From contig NC_080168.1 in assembly GCF_950295315.1 (NCBI RefSeq), positions 1,745,573 through 1,809,572 of the forward strand: a DNA stretch of 64,000 nt, written 5' to 3'. This document shows positions 43,860-55,345 of the stretch, piece by piece (position 1 is the first letter of the stretch; every line of letters starts with the position of its first letter). Below the pieces are notes generated by a model. The model had not been told where the DNA came from, made no database searches, and saw only the letters and a list, made by a program, of their open reading frames with translations. Source of the stretch: Erinaceus europaeus (taxonomy: Eukaryota > Chordata > Mammalia > Eulipotyphla > Erinaceidae). The position numbers were made by a program, and so were the translations under genes.

Positions 43860-44190
43860 CGACTTTCCAAAGCAGCGCCTCGGCTCAGAGTGTGTGGAAC
43901 AGCGCAGGGTGGAAAGTGGGGGAGAGGGGATCCCCACGGCCTCAGGGTGAAGCTCCTCGGGAAGTTTTCGCTTCCCGTTAGTTCTTCACGGGAGGAAGGC
44001 AAGGCGGGGAGGCAGGGTCATCCCAGAGAGTCACTTCTGACATTAGGGCAGGAAATGGTTAATCGTGTTAGCAACTGCACTTTCTGCTCTCTCTTGTTTT
44101 TGAAGCATTTCCGAGAAGTCAGAGCGCGTGGCGAGCTGCCCTGTGGAAGGACCAATTTTTTAATAACGTGAAGGAAACATCTCACCACTT
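43860..44190. promoter_or_regulatory. candidate distal regulatory element upstream of PDCD1
   Basis: Repeat-free island of balanced composition about 5.6 kb upstream of the PDCD1 start. On the minus strand 43963-43975 reads GGAAGCGAAAACT, a weak interferon-response-like match, and there are GGAAA motifs. Only composition and motifs support it. Confidence 0.25.
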
Positions 44191-44429
44191 ATTAATCACA
44201 GGCACCAATGGTTGGATGGGCTGCCCTCAGGGCTGAAGCTTCCTTCCTGTGTGCGCCGATTTCCAGATGTGCATGGTGGTGTCTGTGTGGGCGGAGGTCT
44301 GTCTGCCGGTGTGGGGTGCTTCTGTGTGTACAGTATGCGGTGTGTGTAGAGTGTGTGTCTGCACTAGGTGCGTGTGGTACTCGTGTGTCTTCTGTGGGCA
44401 TACACATTTAGCCATTACCTTTATAAATT

Positions 44430-44781
44430 GATACCAATCAATTCTTTTTATTTATTGGGGGAATGATGGTCTATAGTATATACAGTTGTTGGTCCATGTG
44501 TCAATTTCTCCGTTTTCTGCAAAACACTCTCACCTCCAGCCCAGGTCCTCCTCCACCATCAGCACCAGGACCTGAAAGCCCCCCCCCCCAGAGTCCTTGA
44601 CTCTGGCGCAATCCACCAAACCCAGTCTAGCTTCTGCTCTGTGTTTCCCCTTCTGTTCTTACTTCTCAACTTCTGTCCATGAGTGAGACCTTCCCATCTT
44701 CACCCCTCTTCTTTTGGTTTATCTCACTTAATATGATTCCTTCAAGCTCCATCTAAGATGAGGTGAAGAAGGTGAATTCAT
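44430..44781 (-). mobile_element. L1 3'-end fragment, minus
   Basis: TTTATTTATTGGGGGAATG, the TTGGTCCATGTGTCAATTTC and CATGAGTGAGACCTTCCC segments match the other L1 copies. Two SINEs interrupt it; it resumes at about 45392-45420 (CAGCTGAGCAGTAT-type sequence). Confidence 0.8.
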
Positions 44782-45072
44782 GGGAGTCGGGCGGTAGCAC
44801 AGCAGGTTAAGTGCACGTGGCACAAAGTGCAAGGACCGGTGTAAGGATCCTGGTTTGAGCCCCCAGCTCCCCACCTGCAGGGGAGTCGCTTCACAGGCGG
44901 TGAAGCAGGTCTGCAGGTGTCTGTCTTTCTCTCCCCCTCTCTGTCTTCTCCTCCTCTCTCCATTTCTCTCTGTCCTACCCAACAATGATGACATCATCAT
45001 CATCAACAACAATAATAACTACAACAACAAGGGCAACAAAAGGGGAAAATAAATAAATATAAATTATTTTAA
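44782..45072 (+). mobile_element. full-length tRNA-derived SINE inside L1
   Basis: GGGAGTCGGGCGGTAGCACAG head to AAATAAATATAAA tail. Flanked by GTGAATTCA (before) and GTGAACTCA (after). Confidence 0.93.
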
Positions 45073-45087
45073 AGTGAACTCACCATT

Positions 45088-45391
45088 TTTTAAAAGAAAT
45101 TTAATTTTTTTAAAGTTTTTTTCTTCTCTTTTGTTGCCCTTGTTGTTTTATTGTAGTTATTATTGTTGTTGTTATTGATGTCACCGTTGTTGGCTAGGAC
45201 AGAGAGAAATGGAGAGGGGAGGGGAAGACAGAGAGGGGGAGAGAAAGACAGACACCTGCAGACCTGCTTCACCACCTGTGAAGCGACTCCCCTGCAGGTG
45301 GGGAGCCGGGGGCTCGAACCGGGATCCTTACGCCGGTCTTTGTGCTTTGTGCCACGTGCACTTAACCCGCTGCGCTACGGCCCGACCCCCC
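45088..45391 (-). mobile_element. full-length tRNA-derived SINE inside L1, opposite orientation
   Basis: Reversed copy ending GCTGCGCTACGGCCCGAC. Flanked by GAACTCACCATTT and GAATTCACCATTT. It forms a close inverted pair with the SINE at 44782. Confidence 0.93.
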
Positions 45392-45414
45392 GAATTCACC
45401 ATTTCTAATAGCTG

Positions 45415-45660
45415 AGCAGTATGCACATGTGTATTCTGTGTGCATCTGTGCATGTGCATGTATCACACACACACCATGCATTGTGTGTGCATATGTGTCA
45501 TGGTGTGTGCCACATCATGTGTGTGCAGTTGTCTTGTGTATTTTGTAAGCGCATGTGCCTGCATTATATGTGTGCAAGCCTACTTTGTGTACATGTATAT
45601 TTATGTGTATGTATGTTCTGTGGATGTGTGTATTTTCCATATGTGTGTGTGTGCCCCTGC
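45415..45660. repeat. TG/CA-rich alternating tract
   Basis: Degenerate TGTGTGCATGTG sequence for about 240 bases. Confidence 0.8.
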
Positions 45661-46130
45661 TGTCCCACAGCGGTGTCCCTCTCACTCCCTGCTGGCCAGT
45701 GGGCAGGTGTGTAAGGAGCAGATAGAGGCGGGCAGGGGACAGGGTGCAGGGCCACGTCCATACCTTGTTCCAAGAGCCTGTTCTGCAGAGACAGCATCTA
45801 AGGTGGCCTGGGGGTCAGGCCCAGGGGCAGACCACGTGGCCTCAGGAGTCACAGGGAGCTATCAGATGAAGAGAGCACACGCCTCACCTTGTGTGGACTC
45901 CCCTGAGGAAGGGGCTGGCCAGGCCCCTCACATTCCTGGAAGAGGTGACCTCTCTGTTTAGTGGGGACAGTGCTGCCCCACCACACTGGCTCTGGGGTGG
46001 TGGTGGTCAATCATGACACGGCCTCTTTCCTGTCTAGGCAGCTGTGTCTCTGGGTGTCTGTCCCTGACAGGACCCCACCCCCAGCTGGGCCCCACACTAG
46101 ACTACCTTGCTAAAATGAGACTGCAGGATA
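45661..46130. other. unique DNA, no feature recognised
   Basis: About 470 bases between the TG tract and a SINE, with no coding or RNA signal. Confidence 0.4.
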
Positions 46131-46366
46131 GGGAGTCGGATGGTAGCACAGTGGGTTAAGCGCACGTGGCGCAAAGCGCAAGGCTCAAGGAGGTGGTGGA
46201 GCAGGTGTGCAGGTGTCTGTCTTTCTTTCCCCCTCTCTGTCTTCCCCTCCTCTCTCCATTTCTCTCTGTCCTATCCAACAATGACGACATCCATAATAAC
46301 TACAACAATAAAAAACAAGGACAACAAAAGGGAATAAATAAATAAATAAATAAATAAAAATTGAAA
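46131..46366 (+). mobile_element. tRNA-derived SINE with internal deletion
   Basis: The head GGGAGTCGGATGGTAGCACAG runs to CGCAAAGCGCAAGG, then jumps straight to GGTGGTGGAGCAGGTGTGCAG. The B-box region is deleted, so it should be inactive for Pol III. Confidence 0.88.
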
Positions 46367-47034
46367 TAAAATAAAATGAGACTGCAGGGATGGGTGGGTG
46401 TGTGGGTGGTCTCCTCCAGCTGGGGTCTCCTCCAGCCTTGGGGAAGATGTCGGGGGCAGATGTAGGAGTCACCCCCTCCTGCAGGGACACCCACATCTGC
46501 AGGTCCAGGTGCTCAGAGATCCTGACAGCTCACCAGACTGGGGGGCTGGGAGTGCAGCCAGCTCTTCTGAGGGGCCAGGACCCAAGCCAGTGTGACCCTG
46601 CCCGGAGCCCAGGCCCTCACCTGGGCGGTGGGGAGCAGGTGGGGGCTATACTGTGCCCTGTCCTCTCTCTCTGACCCTCAGCCTCCTGCAGGCCCTTGGT
46701 GTCCTGACTTGAGCCCACCCCTTGTGGCTGGGTGGTCAGGGCAGGTGAAGAGAGCAGGAGACTGTGACAGGGCTGCCCCCAGAGGAGCTGGCTTGTGAGC
46801 AGAGGGACAGTCTGCAGCACCAGAGCTCAGCCCCACCCTCTGAAACTGCCCACCACTGCTCAGCTCTGGGGAAGCCTGGGCCAAGAATGGCTCCGTACAC
46901 TTGCTTGGGAGAGTCATGTCTCTCGCACCCTGGTGTGTGTCCATAGCAGATGCCTATACACCCAGGACCCTCCTGTAGGGGTGTAGAGTTGGGGCTGCCT
47001 GAGGTCAAGTGGTCCTACTTCCAGGCTGGAAGCT
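46367..47034. other. unique DNA, no gene recognised
   Basis: About 670 GC-rich bases without supported exon. Confidence 0.4.
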
Positions 47035-47265
47035 GAGGGTAGGGGAGGATAGGGCAAGGGAGGGTCAGGATAGGGGAAGGGTAGGGCAGGAGAGGGGAGG
47101 GCAGGGCAGGAGAGGGGAGCACAGAGGAAGAACAAGGCGAAAGCAGGAGGGGGGAGGGAGGCTAAGAGAGGAGGAGATGGAGGAGAGGGAAGGGGAGGGG
47201 AGGGGATGGGATGAAGGAGAGGGGAGGAGAGAAGAGGGGAGGTAAGGAGAGGGGAGGAAGGGCTC
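47035..47265 (+). repeat. GGGGA-rich purine tract
   Basis: AGGGCAGGAGAGGGGAGG and GAGGGGAGGGGATGGG repeats, almost pure purine on the plus strand. Confidence 0.85.
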
Positions 47266-47532
47266 TGGACTGCTCAGTGATCTCGGGCTGTGGTCTCTGT
47301 GTCCAGTCAAGGGCCCCACCCACCAGGCCCCAGAGAGGGTCCGAGAGGGCCACCAGTCATCTGTGGGGGCAGAAGGGACATTCTGGGTGAGAGGAAATAC
47401 AGAGACAGCTCCTTGGCAAAGTCCTGTGGTAAAAGGGGGAAGGGGCTCCTCAGGTGCCTTCCTGAGGGGCTCACAGGAGGCGCAGTCTTCCTGTGGCTGA
47501 ATGGGAAGCTGGGACCATCTCCAGCTCCCCCA
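47266..47532. other. unique DNA between purine tract and SINE
   Basis: No gene or repeat recognised. Confidence 0.4.
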
Positions 47533-47537
47533 GCTCC

Positions 47538-47539
47538 TC

Positions 47540-47572
<33 letters not shown>

Positions 47573-47838
47573 TTTAATATTTATTTATTCCCTTTTGTTG
47601 CCTTGTTTTATTGTTGTAGTTGTTACTGATGTCATCATTGTTGGCTAGGACAGAGAAATGGAGAGAGGAGGGGAAGACAGAGAGGGGAAGGGAAGGATAG
47701 TCACCTGCAGACCTGCTTCACCGCCTGTGAATCAACTCCCCTGCAAGTGGGGAGCCGGGGGTTTGAACCGGGATCCTTATGCCAGTCCTTGCTATTTGTA
47801 CCACGTGCGCTTAACCCGCTACACTACCGCCCGACTCC
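47538..47838 (-). mobile_element. full-length tRNA-derived SINE, minus
   Basis: Starts with T/ATT repeats and ends CTACACTACCGCCCGACTC. Flanked by perfect 15-base repeats CCCCCAGCTCCTCTT, so it is a recent insertion. Confidence 0.95.
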
Positions 47839-48084
47839 CCCAGCTCCTCTTCCAAGGTGGCAGGGCCAGGCCGAGAGAAGGGCGCGCTGGTCAGCTTGTC
47901 TGGCACTCCACTGAATGTCTGTGCTGAGTTTCAGTCCCCACCTCATGGCAGGGCCAGCACTGCAGTTCCTCTCCCAGATTAGTGCTCACTCAGCTATGTG
48001 GGGAGTCACATCATCACTTTACCACCAAGCCGTTTGGGGTGATCTAACCTATTACATTCTTCAAATAAGACCGATAGAGGTTTA

Positions 48085-48282
48085 TTTAGTTTAAAATTAA
48101 TTTATTTGTTATACAGAGAGAAATTGAGAGGCAGGGGGAGACAGAGAAGGAGAGAGAGAGGGAGGGAGGGAGAGAGTCCTGCAGCATTGATTCACTGCTG
48201 GTGAAGCTTCCCCTGTGGGTGGGGACCGGGGGCTAATGCGTGGTGACATGCGTGCTCAGTCAGGCATGCTACTGCTCAGCCC
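48085..48282 (-). mobile_element. older tRNA SINE, minus
   Basis: GA-rich body, CTTCCCCTGTGGGTGGGGAC, GGGGGCTAATGCGTGG and CAGTCAGGCATGCTACTGC. Confidence 0.75.
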
Positions 48283-48297
48283 CTATGTGTTAATTTT

Positions 48298-48440
48298 AAA
48301 AATTATACTTATTTCAGTGAGAGAGATGCAGACAAAGAGATCAGAGCATTCCTCAGCTTTGGTTTATGGTGCTTCGGGGGTTTGAACCTGGGACCTCAGA
48401 GACCCCAGGGAGCAGAACCATTATGCTGTCTCCCCAGCCC
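48298..48440 (-). mobile_element. second-family SINE, minus
   Basis: TTTGAACCTGGGACCTCAGAG followed by CAGAACCATTATGCTGTC, the reverse of the GACAGCATAATGGTTCTG head. Confidence 0.75.
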
Positions 48441-48597
48441 AAGACTGATATGTTTTGATTGACTTGAGAGCACTGTGACGTAGTCCTGGTTTCAACCCCC
48501 AACACCATGTGAAAGCACCCAGAACAGAGACACGTGGAGCTCTGTGGACTGTGGAGTGATGTCTGTTGTTGTGGAGTGATGTCCATGTACTTGCGGG

Positions 48598-48822
48598 GGC
48601 CGGCTGGTGGCACTGGGTTAAGTGCAAGGACCCACACAAGGCTCCCCACCTACAGGGGGGCTGCTGGTCTTTAAATGTCTCTCTGTCTCTCTCCCTCTTG
48701 ATTTCCCCTTCCCACCTCAATTTCCCTTTGTTCTGTCCAATAAAAAAATGAAAAATGGCCACCAGGAGCAGTGGACTCTTAGTGCTGACACCAAGCCCTA
48801 TTGATAACCCTGGAGGAAAGAG
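48598..48822 (+). mobile_element. older long-form SINE with deletions
   Basis: GGCCGGCTGGTGGCACTGGG head, CT body, AATAAAAAAATG, then the 3' module (CCACCAGGAGCAGTGGACTC, GATAACCCTGGAGG). Confidence 0.75.
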
Positions 48823-48849
48823 AGAGACAGAGAGAGAGAGAGAGATATG

Positions 48850-50838
48850 TACTTGCATATCTTTCATGAGCACAGAAGTACAGGATACCTCTGAGGCCGG
48901 GGGCCTCTTACACCCACCACAGACTCGGAACTAAGCCTGGAGGCAGGAGCCCTGTTGCTGCTGGTCAACACTAGACTCTCGGAAGCCTTTGGGTCTGAGG
49001 ACTAGCTGCCAAACCTGTCGCAGACAGATGGGTGGCCCCATACCATGGAGCACTGAGAGCCTGTGAGCAAGCTGAGTGCTGGTCATTTTGGGGGCCCAGG
49101 AGCACATTACTGAGTTTCTGAGCCCAGGAACACATTACTGAGTCTTCTAAGGAGTAAAACCTGTTTAATTTAATTTTCAAAGTACGTGTATAAAGGATCA
49201 GGGGCCTAAGCCAGGAAGTAAGATCATCAAACTTACACGCAGAGCTTATCTTACAAGAGAAATCGGTCTTCCCCCACCCCCAGTTACCTAACCTTAGACC
49301 AGGAGACAGAGACCCTCCCTCTATCAGTAACCAAGGAATGAGGAGACATCTGTCAATAGAGCCCTCCCCACCCATGGTTAGATGCTGTTCAGATCAGCCT
49401 GTGAGCCCCAAAGGTGCCAAGCTGCTGAGGAGGGATTTTTGCAGTAGGGAATGGCTACTCCTTATCTGAAGTCTGTGCATTCCAGCATGGCTGACCCAGG
49501 CCTGGCTGGCAGCCGATTCTGCAGAAACCAACAAATGTCTTCCTGCCTTTCTTCAAGTTTCCCGAGTCCGTTCTTGGAGTGAATGGGTTAGTTTATTGCT
49601 AAGAGTCTGTTGCAGATGTCTGGTCAATGTGAGCACCTCTGGGTTCAGGGGATTCAGGAATCCCTGACAGATGCTGTGGACTGCTGTTTGATCCTGAGGT
49701 CGAGGAGCCCTGGGACCAAGTCCACCATGGATGCTTAAGGACCTCCAGACCAGCACCACTCAGCACACCAGGACGCCTACTTTGGCTTCACTGGAAGACA
49801 TAGTTTGTAGTGGAAAAAGAGACACCAACAATAGGCATGGCTGTAGCATCAGTGTATAAAGTACTCACTCCAGATGCCTCAGAAGATTGTGGTTACAGCT
49901 AGGGTTGGAGGGTTATTTTTCTCTGAACTAGGGCGGTTAGGACTAGAGTGCATGATTCATGTGAGGGGAGAAGATTAGATTTAGGGATTAGAGTTAGAGG
50001 GTAGGGTCCCAGTTTGATACCAGCTCCATACACGTGGGAGTGATTCTCTCTGACTAATAACTAAATGGAATGCTTTAAAACTTATTGAGCGAATTCATCA
50101 CCATCAAGTAAATCCTGCAAGAAACACTAGCAGGGACTTCCACAAATGCTAAAGAGACCCACTCATGTGTCAAGATATCTGCGTCTCACTCTGTGCCTCT
50201 GGGGTCTGAGCTGGCGTGGATTCCTATAGGTCTGGGTCACATTTACGATGTGTCCTAGGCACCACCTACTGGCTGCTTTTAAATATAGCATTTCACTAGG
50301 AGTTTTGGTACTTTCGCCTTGCTGAGAAATCATTCTTGGAGGAGGGTGCCTGTTCTCCAGACCTGGGCCCTCGCCACTTGGAGTAGCTTTCCTCCATAAT
50401 GCTGGGTCACTCTGAGAAATGAAGTTTCATTTTAACCTGTTTGAATAGACAGGGTCCTCTGGTTCTTTGTCAGTCTGATTTCCATATGCCTCCACAATCC
50501 TCTTGAGGGGCTCAGACAGACAACTTCTGGCTATTGTTTTACTTTCTGCATCTTATTAGAACTTCTCTGTCTTTACTACCAGATGGCTTCATTCATACTC
50601 AGAATCTAGAGAATTGGTATACATGTACTTGACAAAAAAAAAAAAAAAAAACAGAAGCAAGGCGACTGTCTCTAAGACTTGTGAGAAATCTGGCGGTGAT
50701 CTTTGGGAGGAGGAGGGTGGGTATACAGAGGTTTGGTGGTGGGTGTGGTGTGAAGCTCAACATGACATATTATGATCTTTTAAACTATAAGTAGGCTTCT
50801 TAGCTTAATCACTGACTCCTGACCAAGAGATAAAGCAG
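48850..50838. other. AT-richer DNA of unidentified origin
   Basis: About 2 kb with no intact ORF above 70 codons that looks real. A poly-A run at 50634-50651 followed by GCTCAACATGACATATTATG could be an old retroelement end. AATAAACTAACCCATTC on the minus strand near 49580-49600 resembles an LTR poly(A) region, but I cannot place it. Confidence 0.35.
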
Positions 50839-50839
50839 G

Positions 50840-50930
50840 GTGGGGCAGAGATAGCACAGTGGTTATGCAAAGAGACTCGCACAGCCCCACCACTAGGCCA
50901 CCGAGGTTTAGATCTTCTCCTGAGTTTCCT
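50840..50930 (+). mobile_element. second-family SINE, truncated
   Basis: GGGGCAGAGATAGCACAGTGG and TATGCAAAGAGACTCGCAC match the head of the family seen at 27738. Confidence 0.6.
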
Positions 50931-51079
50931 CTTTAGTTCCCCGTCCCCTGGTGTCAGCACAGGGCCTCCCTGCCGCTGCTCCAGATTCTGAGGGCAGTAG
51001 CAATGGAGACTCACAGTTGCACTTGAGGAGTCTCAGGGGAGTCCTCTCCTCCCTTCAGTCATCTTTTTGTTGGTGAAAC

Positions 51080-51620
51080 AGACTGGAGGTGGTGTCTCAA
51101 CTGGTAAAATGCCGGACTGTTACCAGCCATTTAATCTCTCCCTAGGCTCCTCTCTGTCTACGAGCCACACGTGTTTGCACTCACTGGTGGGTTCCTGACA
51201 TCGTTCTAGTCCTGTCTTGTTGCTGTCCCAGGTGGTCTCCTTTGATATTCCTAGTTGACCTCATCTTATGATCTTGTTGAAGGGTGCATTCCTTAGCTCG
51301 AGACCGCCATCGCCAGACATAGAAGGATCAAGCGAAAACAGATCACTGCCCTCCTTCCTCGATCCTGTGGTCAGCGGGACTGTGATGGAATTTCCCCAAC
51401 CTATGACTGAAAGCGTCCACTCCTTCCCAGTTCCTCCACCTCACCTGTCTGCACCTAGAACCTGTCACACCATATATACTTGTACTGATTCCAGCCCTGG
51501 ACACGACTCTCGTCTCGTAGAGTCGGCCCTCGTGGGCTTTCTCCAATAAAGCCTGCTCTTGTCTATCTGTCTGTCTCTCTCTGCAAAATATTTTTCATTC
51601 TAATATCTTACACTTGTAAC
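51080..51620 (+). mobile_element. possible solo LTR or LTR fragment
   Basis: CCATATATACTTG (TATA-like) is followed about 70 bases on by CCAATAAAGCC and a T/CTGT-rich stretch, the order expected for U3-R-U5. No viral coding region was recognised beside it and terminal repeats were not defined. Confidence 0.35.
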
Positions 51621-51699
51621 CCACTATTAATTACAGATAAAAAAATTTTAAAAAGACGTCACTCTTGGGATTCCGTTGCGTAATCCCACATGGATGCGT

Positions 51700-52600
51700 G
51701 GCTCTATAATGTTTGGCCTTATGCTCAGGAATGTTGGGGTCCCATTAGGATCTGTAAATGGAAGTAACTCTCACTTGGTTTACTTATTTATTTATTTATA
51801 TTTATAAAAATGGAAATATTGAGAAGACCATAGGGTAAGAGGGACACAACTCCACACAATTCCCACCACCAGACCTCCGTATTCCATCCCCTCCCCCGAT
51901 AGCTTTCCCATTCATTAAAAAAATTTTTAATATCTATTTATTATTTCCTTTTTATTGCCCTTATTGTTTTTTATTGTTGTAGCTATTATTGTTATCGATG
52001 TCATTGTTGTTGGATAGGACAGAGAGAAATCGAGAGAGGAGGGAAAGATAGAGAGGGGGAGAGAAAGATAGACACCTGCAGACCTGCTTCACTGCTTGTG
52101 AAGCGACTCCCCTGCAGGTGGGGAGCCAGGGGCTTGAACCGGGATCCTTACGCCGGTCCTTGCGTTTTGCGCGACCTGTGCTTAACCCACTGCGCCACCG
52201 CCTGACTCCCAGCTTTCCTATTCTTTAACCCTCTGGGAGTATGGACCCAGGGTCATTGTGGGATGCAGAAGGTGGAAGGTCTGGCTTCTGTAATTGCTTC
52301 CTCGCTGAACATGGGTGTTGACAGGTTGGTCCATACTCCCAGCCTGCCTCTCTCTTTTCCTAGTGGGGTAGGGGTCTGGGGAGAAGTAGCTTCCTGAAGT
52401 CTTTCCACCTCTAGGTGGGCTTTCTCTAGGACCCCCCTCCTTTCTTCTGATGTCAGGAGGTAAGCATTAGGACCTGTACATACCCCAGGTGGGGTCATAG
52501 GTGCTGAACTGGAAGACAATAACTTCTCCATTTTCCCAGAGTCTTTCCAGGAAGAGGGAAAATTATATTTCCAGTGATAGAAACCAGACATAGAGAATGG
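51700..52600 (-). mobile_element. L1 3' region, minus, split by a SINE
   Basis: CACAATTCCCACCACCAGAC, then after the SINE CTCTGGGAGTATGGACCC and GGTCATTGTGGGATGCAGAAGG. Continuity across the SINE and matching flanks support one element. Confidence 0.75.
51918..52208 (-). mobile_element. full-length tRNA-derived SINE in L1, minus
   Basis: Flanked by AGCTTTCCCATTC (before) and AGCTTTCCTATTC (after). Ends GCGCCACCGCCTGACTCCC. Confidence 0.94.
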
Positions 52601-52607
52601 GGTTTGG

Positions 52608-52785
52608 GGTTGACTGCACATGTTACAATTCATAAAGACCCAGGTTTGAGCCCTCAGTCCTCACCTGCAGGGGAACAGCTTTGCAGGTGTTAAAGCAGTG
52701 CTGCAGGTACCTCTCTCCCTCTCTATTACCCCCTTCTTTCTTGATTTCTGGCTGTCTCTATCCAATAAATAAAGATAATTAAAAA
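52608..52785 (+). mobile_element. older tRNA SINE, 5' shortened
   Basis: CCAGGTTTGAGCCCTCAGTCC, ACCTGCAGGGGAACAGC and the TTCTGGCTGTCTCTATCC body with AATAAATAAAGATAATT tail. Flanked by repeats of AGAGAATGGGGTTTG. Confidence 0.88.
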
Positions 52786-52799
52786 AAGAGAGAATGGGG

Positions 52800-53679
52800 T
52801 TTGCACACCTAAATGTCCACTTGGCTTGCCATGACCCCGTTTCTGCAGACACGTGCCTGAGAGGACCATGCCCTGCCTGCGCTTAACTTGTCTGCTATCA
52901 AGGTGGGGTCCAGGAAGAAGCGGTCTCCTCTGCCATCTCACAGAGGGGAGGAGGAGCCACACACACAGGAGAAGGCGTGCACATTGCATGGGAGCCGCTG
53001 GCATACAGGGACATTGGAGGGCTTGGGTGGCAGGTGAGCCAAGGAGGACAGGGGATGAGGGCATAGCATACACTCCAGGCCTCAAGGTGTGGGGTGCACA
53101 GCACACTTACTGGGAATCACAGTAGTAGCACTCTCAGGTGATGTGAGGGCCAAGGGGGGAGCAGGCAGAGGAGAGAGAGGAGATGACGGCATAGCACACC
53201 TGGGAGAAGGTGCCCATGTCTGTAGGAAGGGCCATTCCTCACTGAGATCACCTTGGGAGTCTCGGAAGACTTGCTCCTGTGACAGCTGGTCTTTTTGGAT
53301 CATAACTTTGTTTCCTTCTTCCTTATTCCTGTCTTGTTATAGGGATATGAAAGATGGGAGGTACCAGATTTTGTCCAATTTCCCTCTTTCCTTACAGAAT
53401 CTTTTTCTAATTGTGAAGTAATCAGAAAATGTTCTGGCCAGGAAGCCTGTGTCTCTAGAAGATAATATGGCTACGGCGAGTTACAAAGAGACCATCTGTT
53501 CATGATTCGTAGACCTAGAGCTTTGTCTCTCCCAGTTATTTAAGTTGCAGCCTAGTGGACTCTCTGAAGGAATATTTGAAAGTGATCACCTTTTCCAAAG
53601 GAACCCTTCTATATTCATTAAGATAAAAACAGACTCCAAACAGCAAAAATGGAATTCCACGCTTCTCATAATCTCTAGT
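52800..53679. other. unassigned DNA, possibly internal L1 sequence
   Basis: No intact gene. A-rich and T-rich portions near 53280-53660 could be diverged L1 but were not recognised with confidence. Confidence 0.35.
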
Positions 53680-54310
53680 CCCCTTATTTTTTATTATTTC
53701 TTTATTGGGGAATTAATGTTTTACATTCAACAGTAAATACAATAGTTTGTACATGTATAACATTTCCCAGTTTCCCATATAACAGTACAACCCCCACTAT
53801 GTCCTCTATCATCCTTCATGGACCTGTATTCTCCCCACCCACCCACCCACCCACCCCAGAGTCTTTTACTTTGGTGCAATATGCCAATTCCATTTCAGGT
53901 TCTACTTGTGTTTTCTTTTCTGATCTTGTTTTTCAACTTCTGCCTGAGAGTGAGATCATCCCATATTCATCCTTCTGTTTCTGACTTATTTCACTTAACA
54001 TGAGTTTTTCAAGGTCCATCCAAGATCGGCTGAAAACGGTGAAGTCACTATTTTTTACAGCTGAGTAGTATTCCATTGTGTATATAGACCACAACTTGTT
54101 CAGTCACTCATCTGTTGTTGGACACCTGGGTTGCTTCCAGGTTTTGGCTATGACAAATTGTGCTGCCAAGAACATATGTGTACAAAGATCTTTTTGGATG
54201 GTTGTGTTGGGTTCCTTAAGATATATCCCCAGGAGAGGAATTGCAGGGTCATAGGGTAGGTCTATTTCTAGCCTTCTGAGAGTTCTCCAGACTGTTCTCT
54301 AGTACCCTTC
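53680..54310 (-). mobile_element. L1 3'-end fragment, minus
   Basis: TTTCTTTATTGGGGAATTAATG, GAGTAGTATTCCATTGTG, GGTTGCTTCCAGGTTTTGG and ATATATCCCCAGGAGAGG, the same layout as the copy at 1175. Contains a (CCCA)n run near 53838. Confidence 0.85.
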
Positions 54311-54685
54311 TAAGTCTAGGTGCGTGAGTGCTGAGATGGGGAGGGGACAGCCTGGACGTTGGGGTCTGCCTCCAGCATAAGGTGTTCAGCAGGCTTTGGT
54401 TTTCTGTGATGACTGTGATGCCCTCTGCACCCCCAGCTTCCATGTAACTCCTCGCTACATAGGCGAGTTCCCAGATCAGTGGTGAGGCTGCTGCTCCCTG
54501 CCCACCCAGAAGGCCAAAGAATGGATGTGCTCACATGACAGCTCAAGTCTGAGTGGCCTCTGAGCTTGAGGGCTAGAGGGGGACATCATGTCGGCCTCTG
54601 GTTCACCTGATGGGCAGGATGGAGGATGAAGACAACTCACTTGAAACACAGCCCAGAAACTGCTTCTAGGTGTCTGCTGAGAATT
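54311..54685. other. unique DNA between L1 fragments
   Basis: No gene recognised. Confidence 0.35.
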
Positions 54686-54689
54686 TTTA

Positions 54690-55345
54690 AGTCAATATTT
54701 ATCAGGGATACTGGTCTGTCATTTTCCTGGGGTGTCTTTATCTGCATTGGCATCAGGAAGATTTGTTAGCCCCCTCTTCAAATTTTTGGGCATATTTAAG
54801 GATGCTAGAGATTGAGTTCTTTTTTTTTTTTTTTTTTTGCCTCCAGGGTTATTTCTGGGACTCAGTGCCTGCACTTCAAATCCACTGTTCCTGGAGGCCT
54901 TTTTTTTCCCCTCTCCCTTTTGTTGCCCTTGTTGTTTATCATTGTTGTGGTTATTATTATTATTGCTGTCATTGTTGTTGGATAGGACAGAGAGTAATCG
55001 AGAGAAGAAAGACACCTGCAGACCTGCTTCACTGCTTGTGAAGGGAACCCCCCCCCGCTGTAGGTGGGGAGCCAGGGGCTCTAACCAGGACCCTTATACC
55101 AGTCCTTGGGCTTTGCACCATGTGCACTTAACCTGTTGCGCTACCACTCGACCCCCGAGATTGATTTCTTAAATGTTTTGTAGGTTTGTCATTGAAACCC
55201 TCTTGTCCTTGACTGTACTTTCTGGGCAATCTCTGATTATTAATTTAATGTTTTTACATGTTCCTGGACTGTTGATATTTTATTTTCTTATTCCTCATTG
55301 TTGGTTGATTGTGTGCTTCTCAAATTACCAGCAGACTAGAAAAGT
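54690..55345 (-). mobile_element. L1 ORF2-region fragment, minus, split by a SINE
   Basis: TTTATCAGGGATACTGGTCTG, GCATTGGCATCAGGAAGA and, after the SINE, CATTGAAACCCTCTTGTCC resemble reversed L1 ORF2 (reverse transcriptase) sequence. No long open frame survives. Confidence 0.7.
54815..55156 (-). mobile_element. long-form tRNA-derived SINE, minus
   Basis: Poly-T, reversed 3' module (GCCTCCAGGGTTATTTCTGG), short body, GGGGCTCTAACCAGGACC, ending CGCTACCACTCGACCCC. Flanked by GAGATTGAGTTCTT and GAGATTGATTTCTT. Confidence 0.93.
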
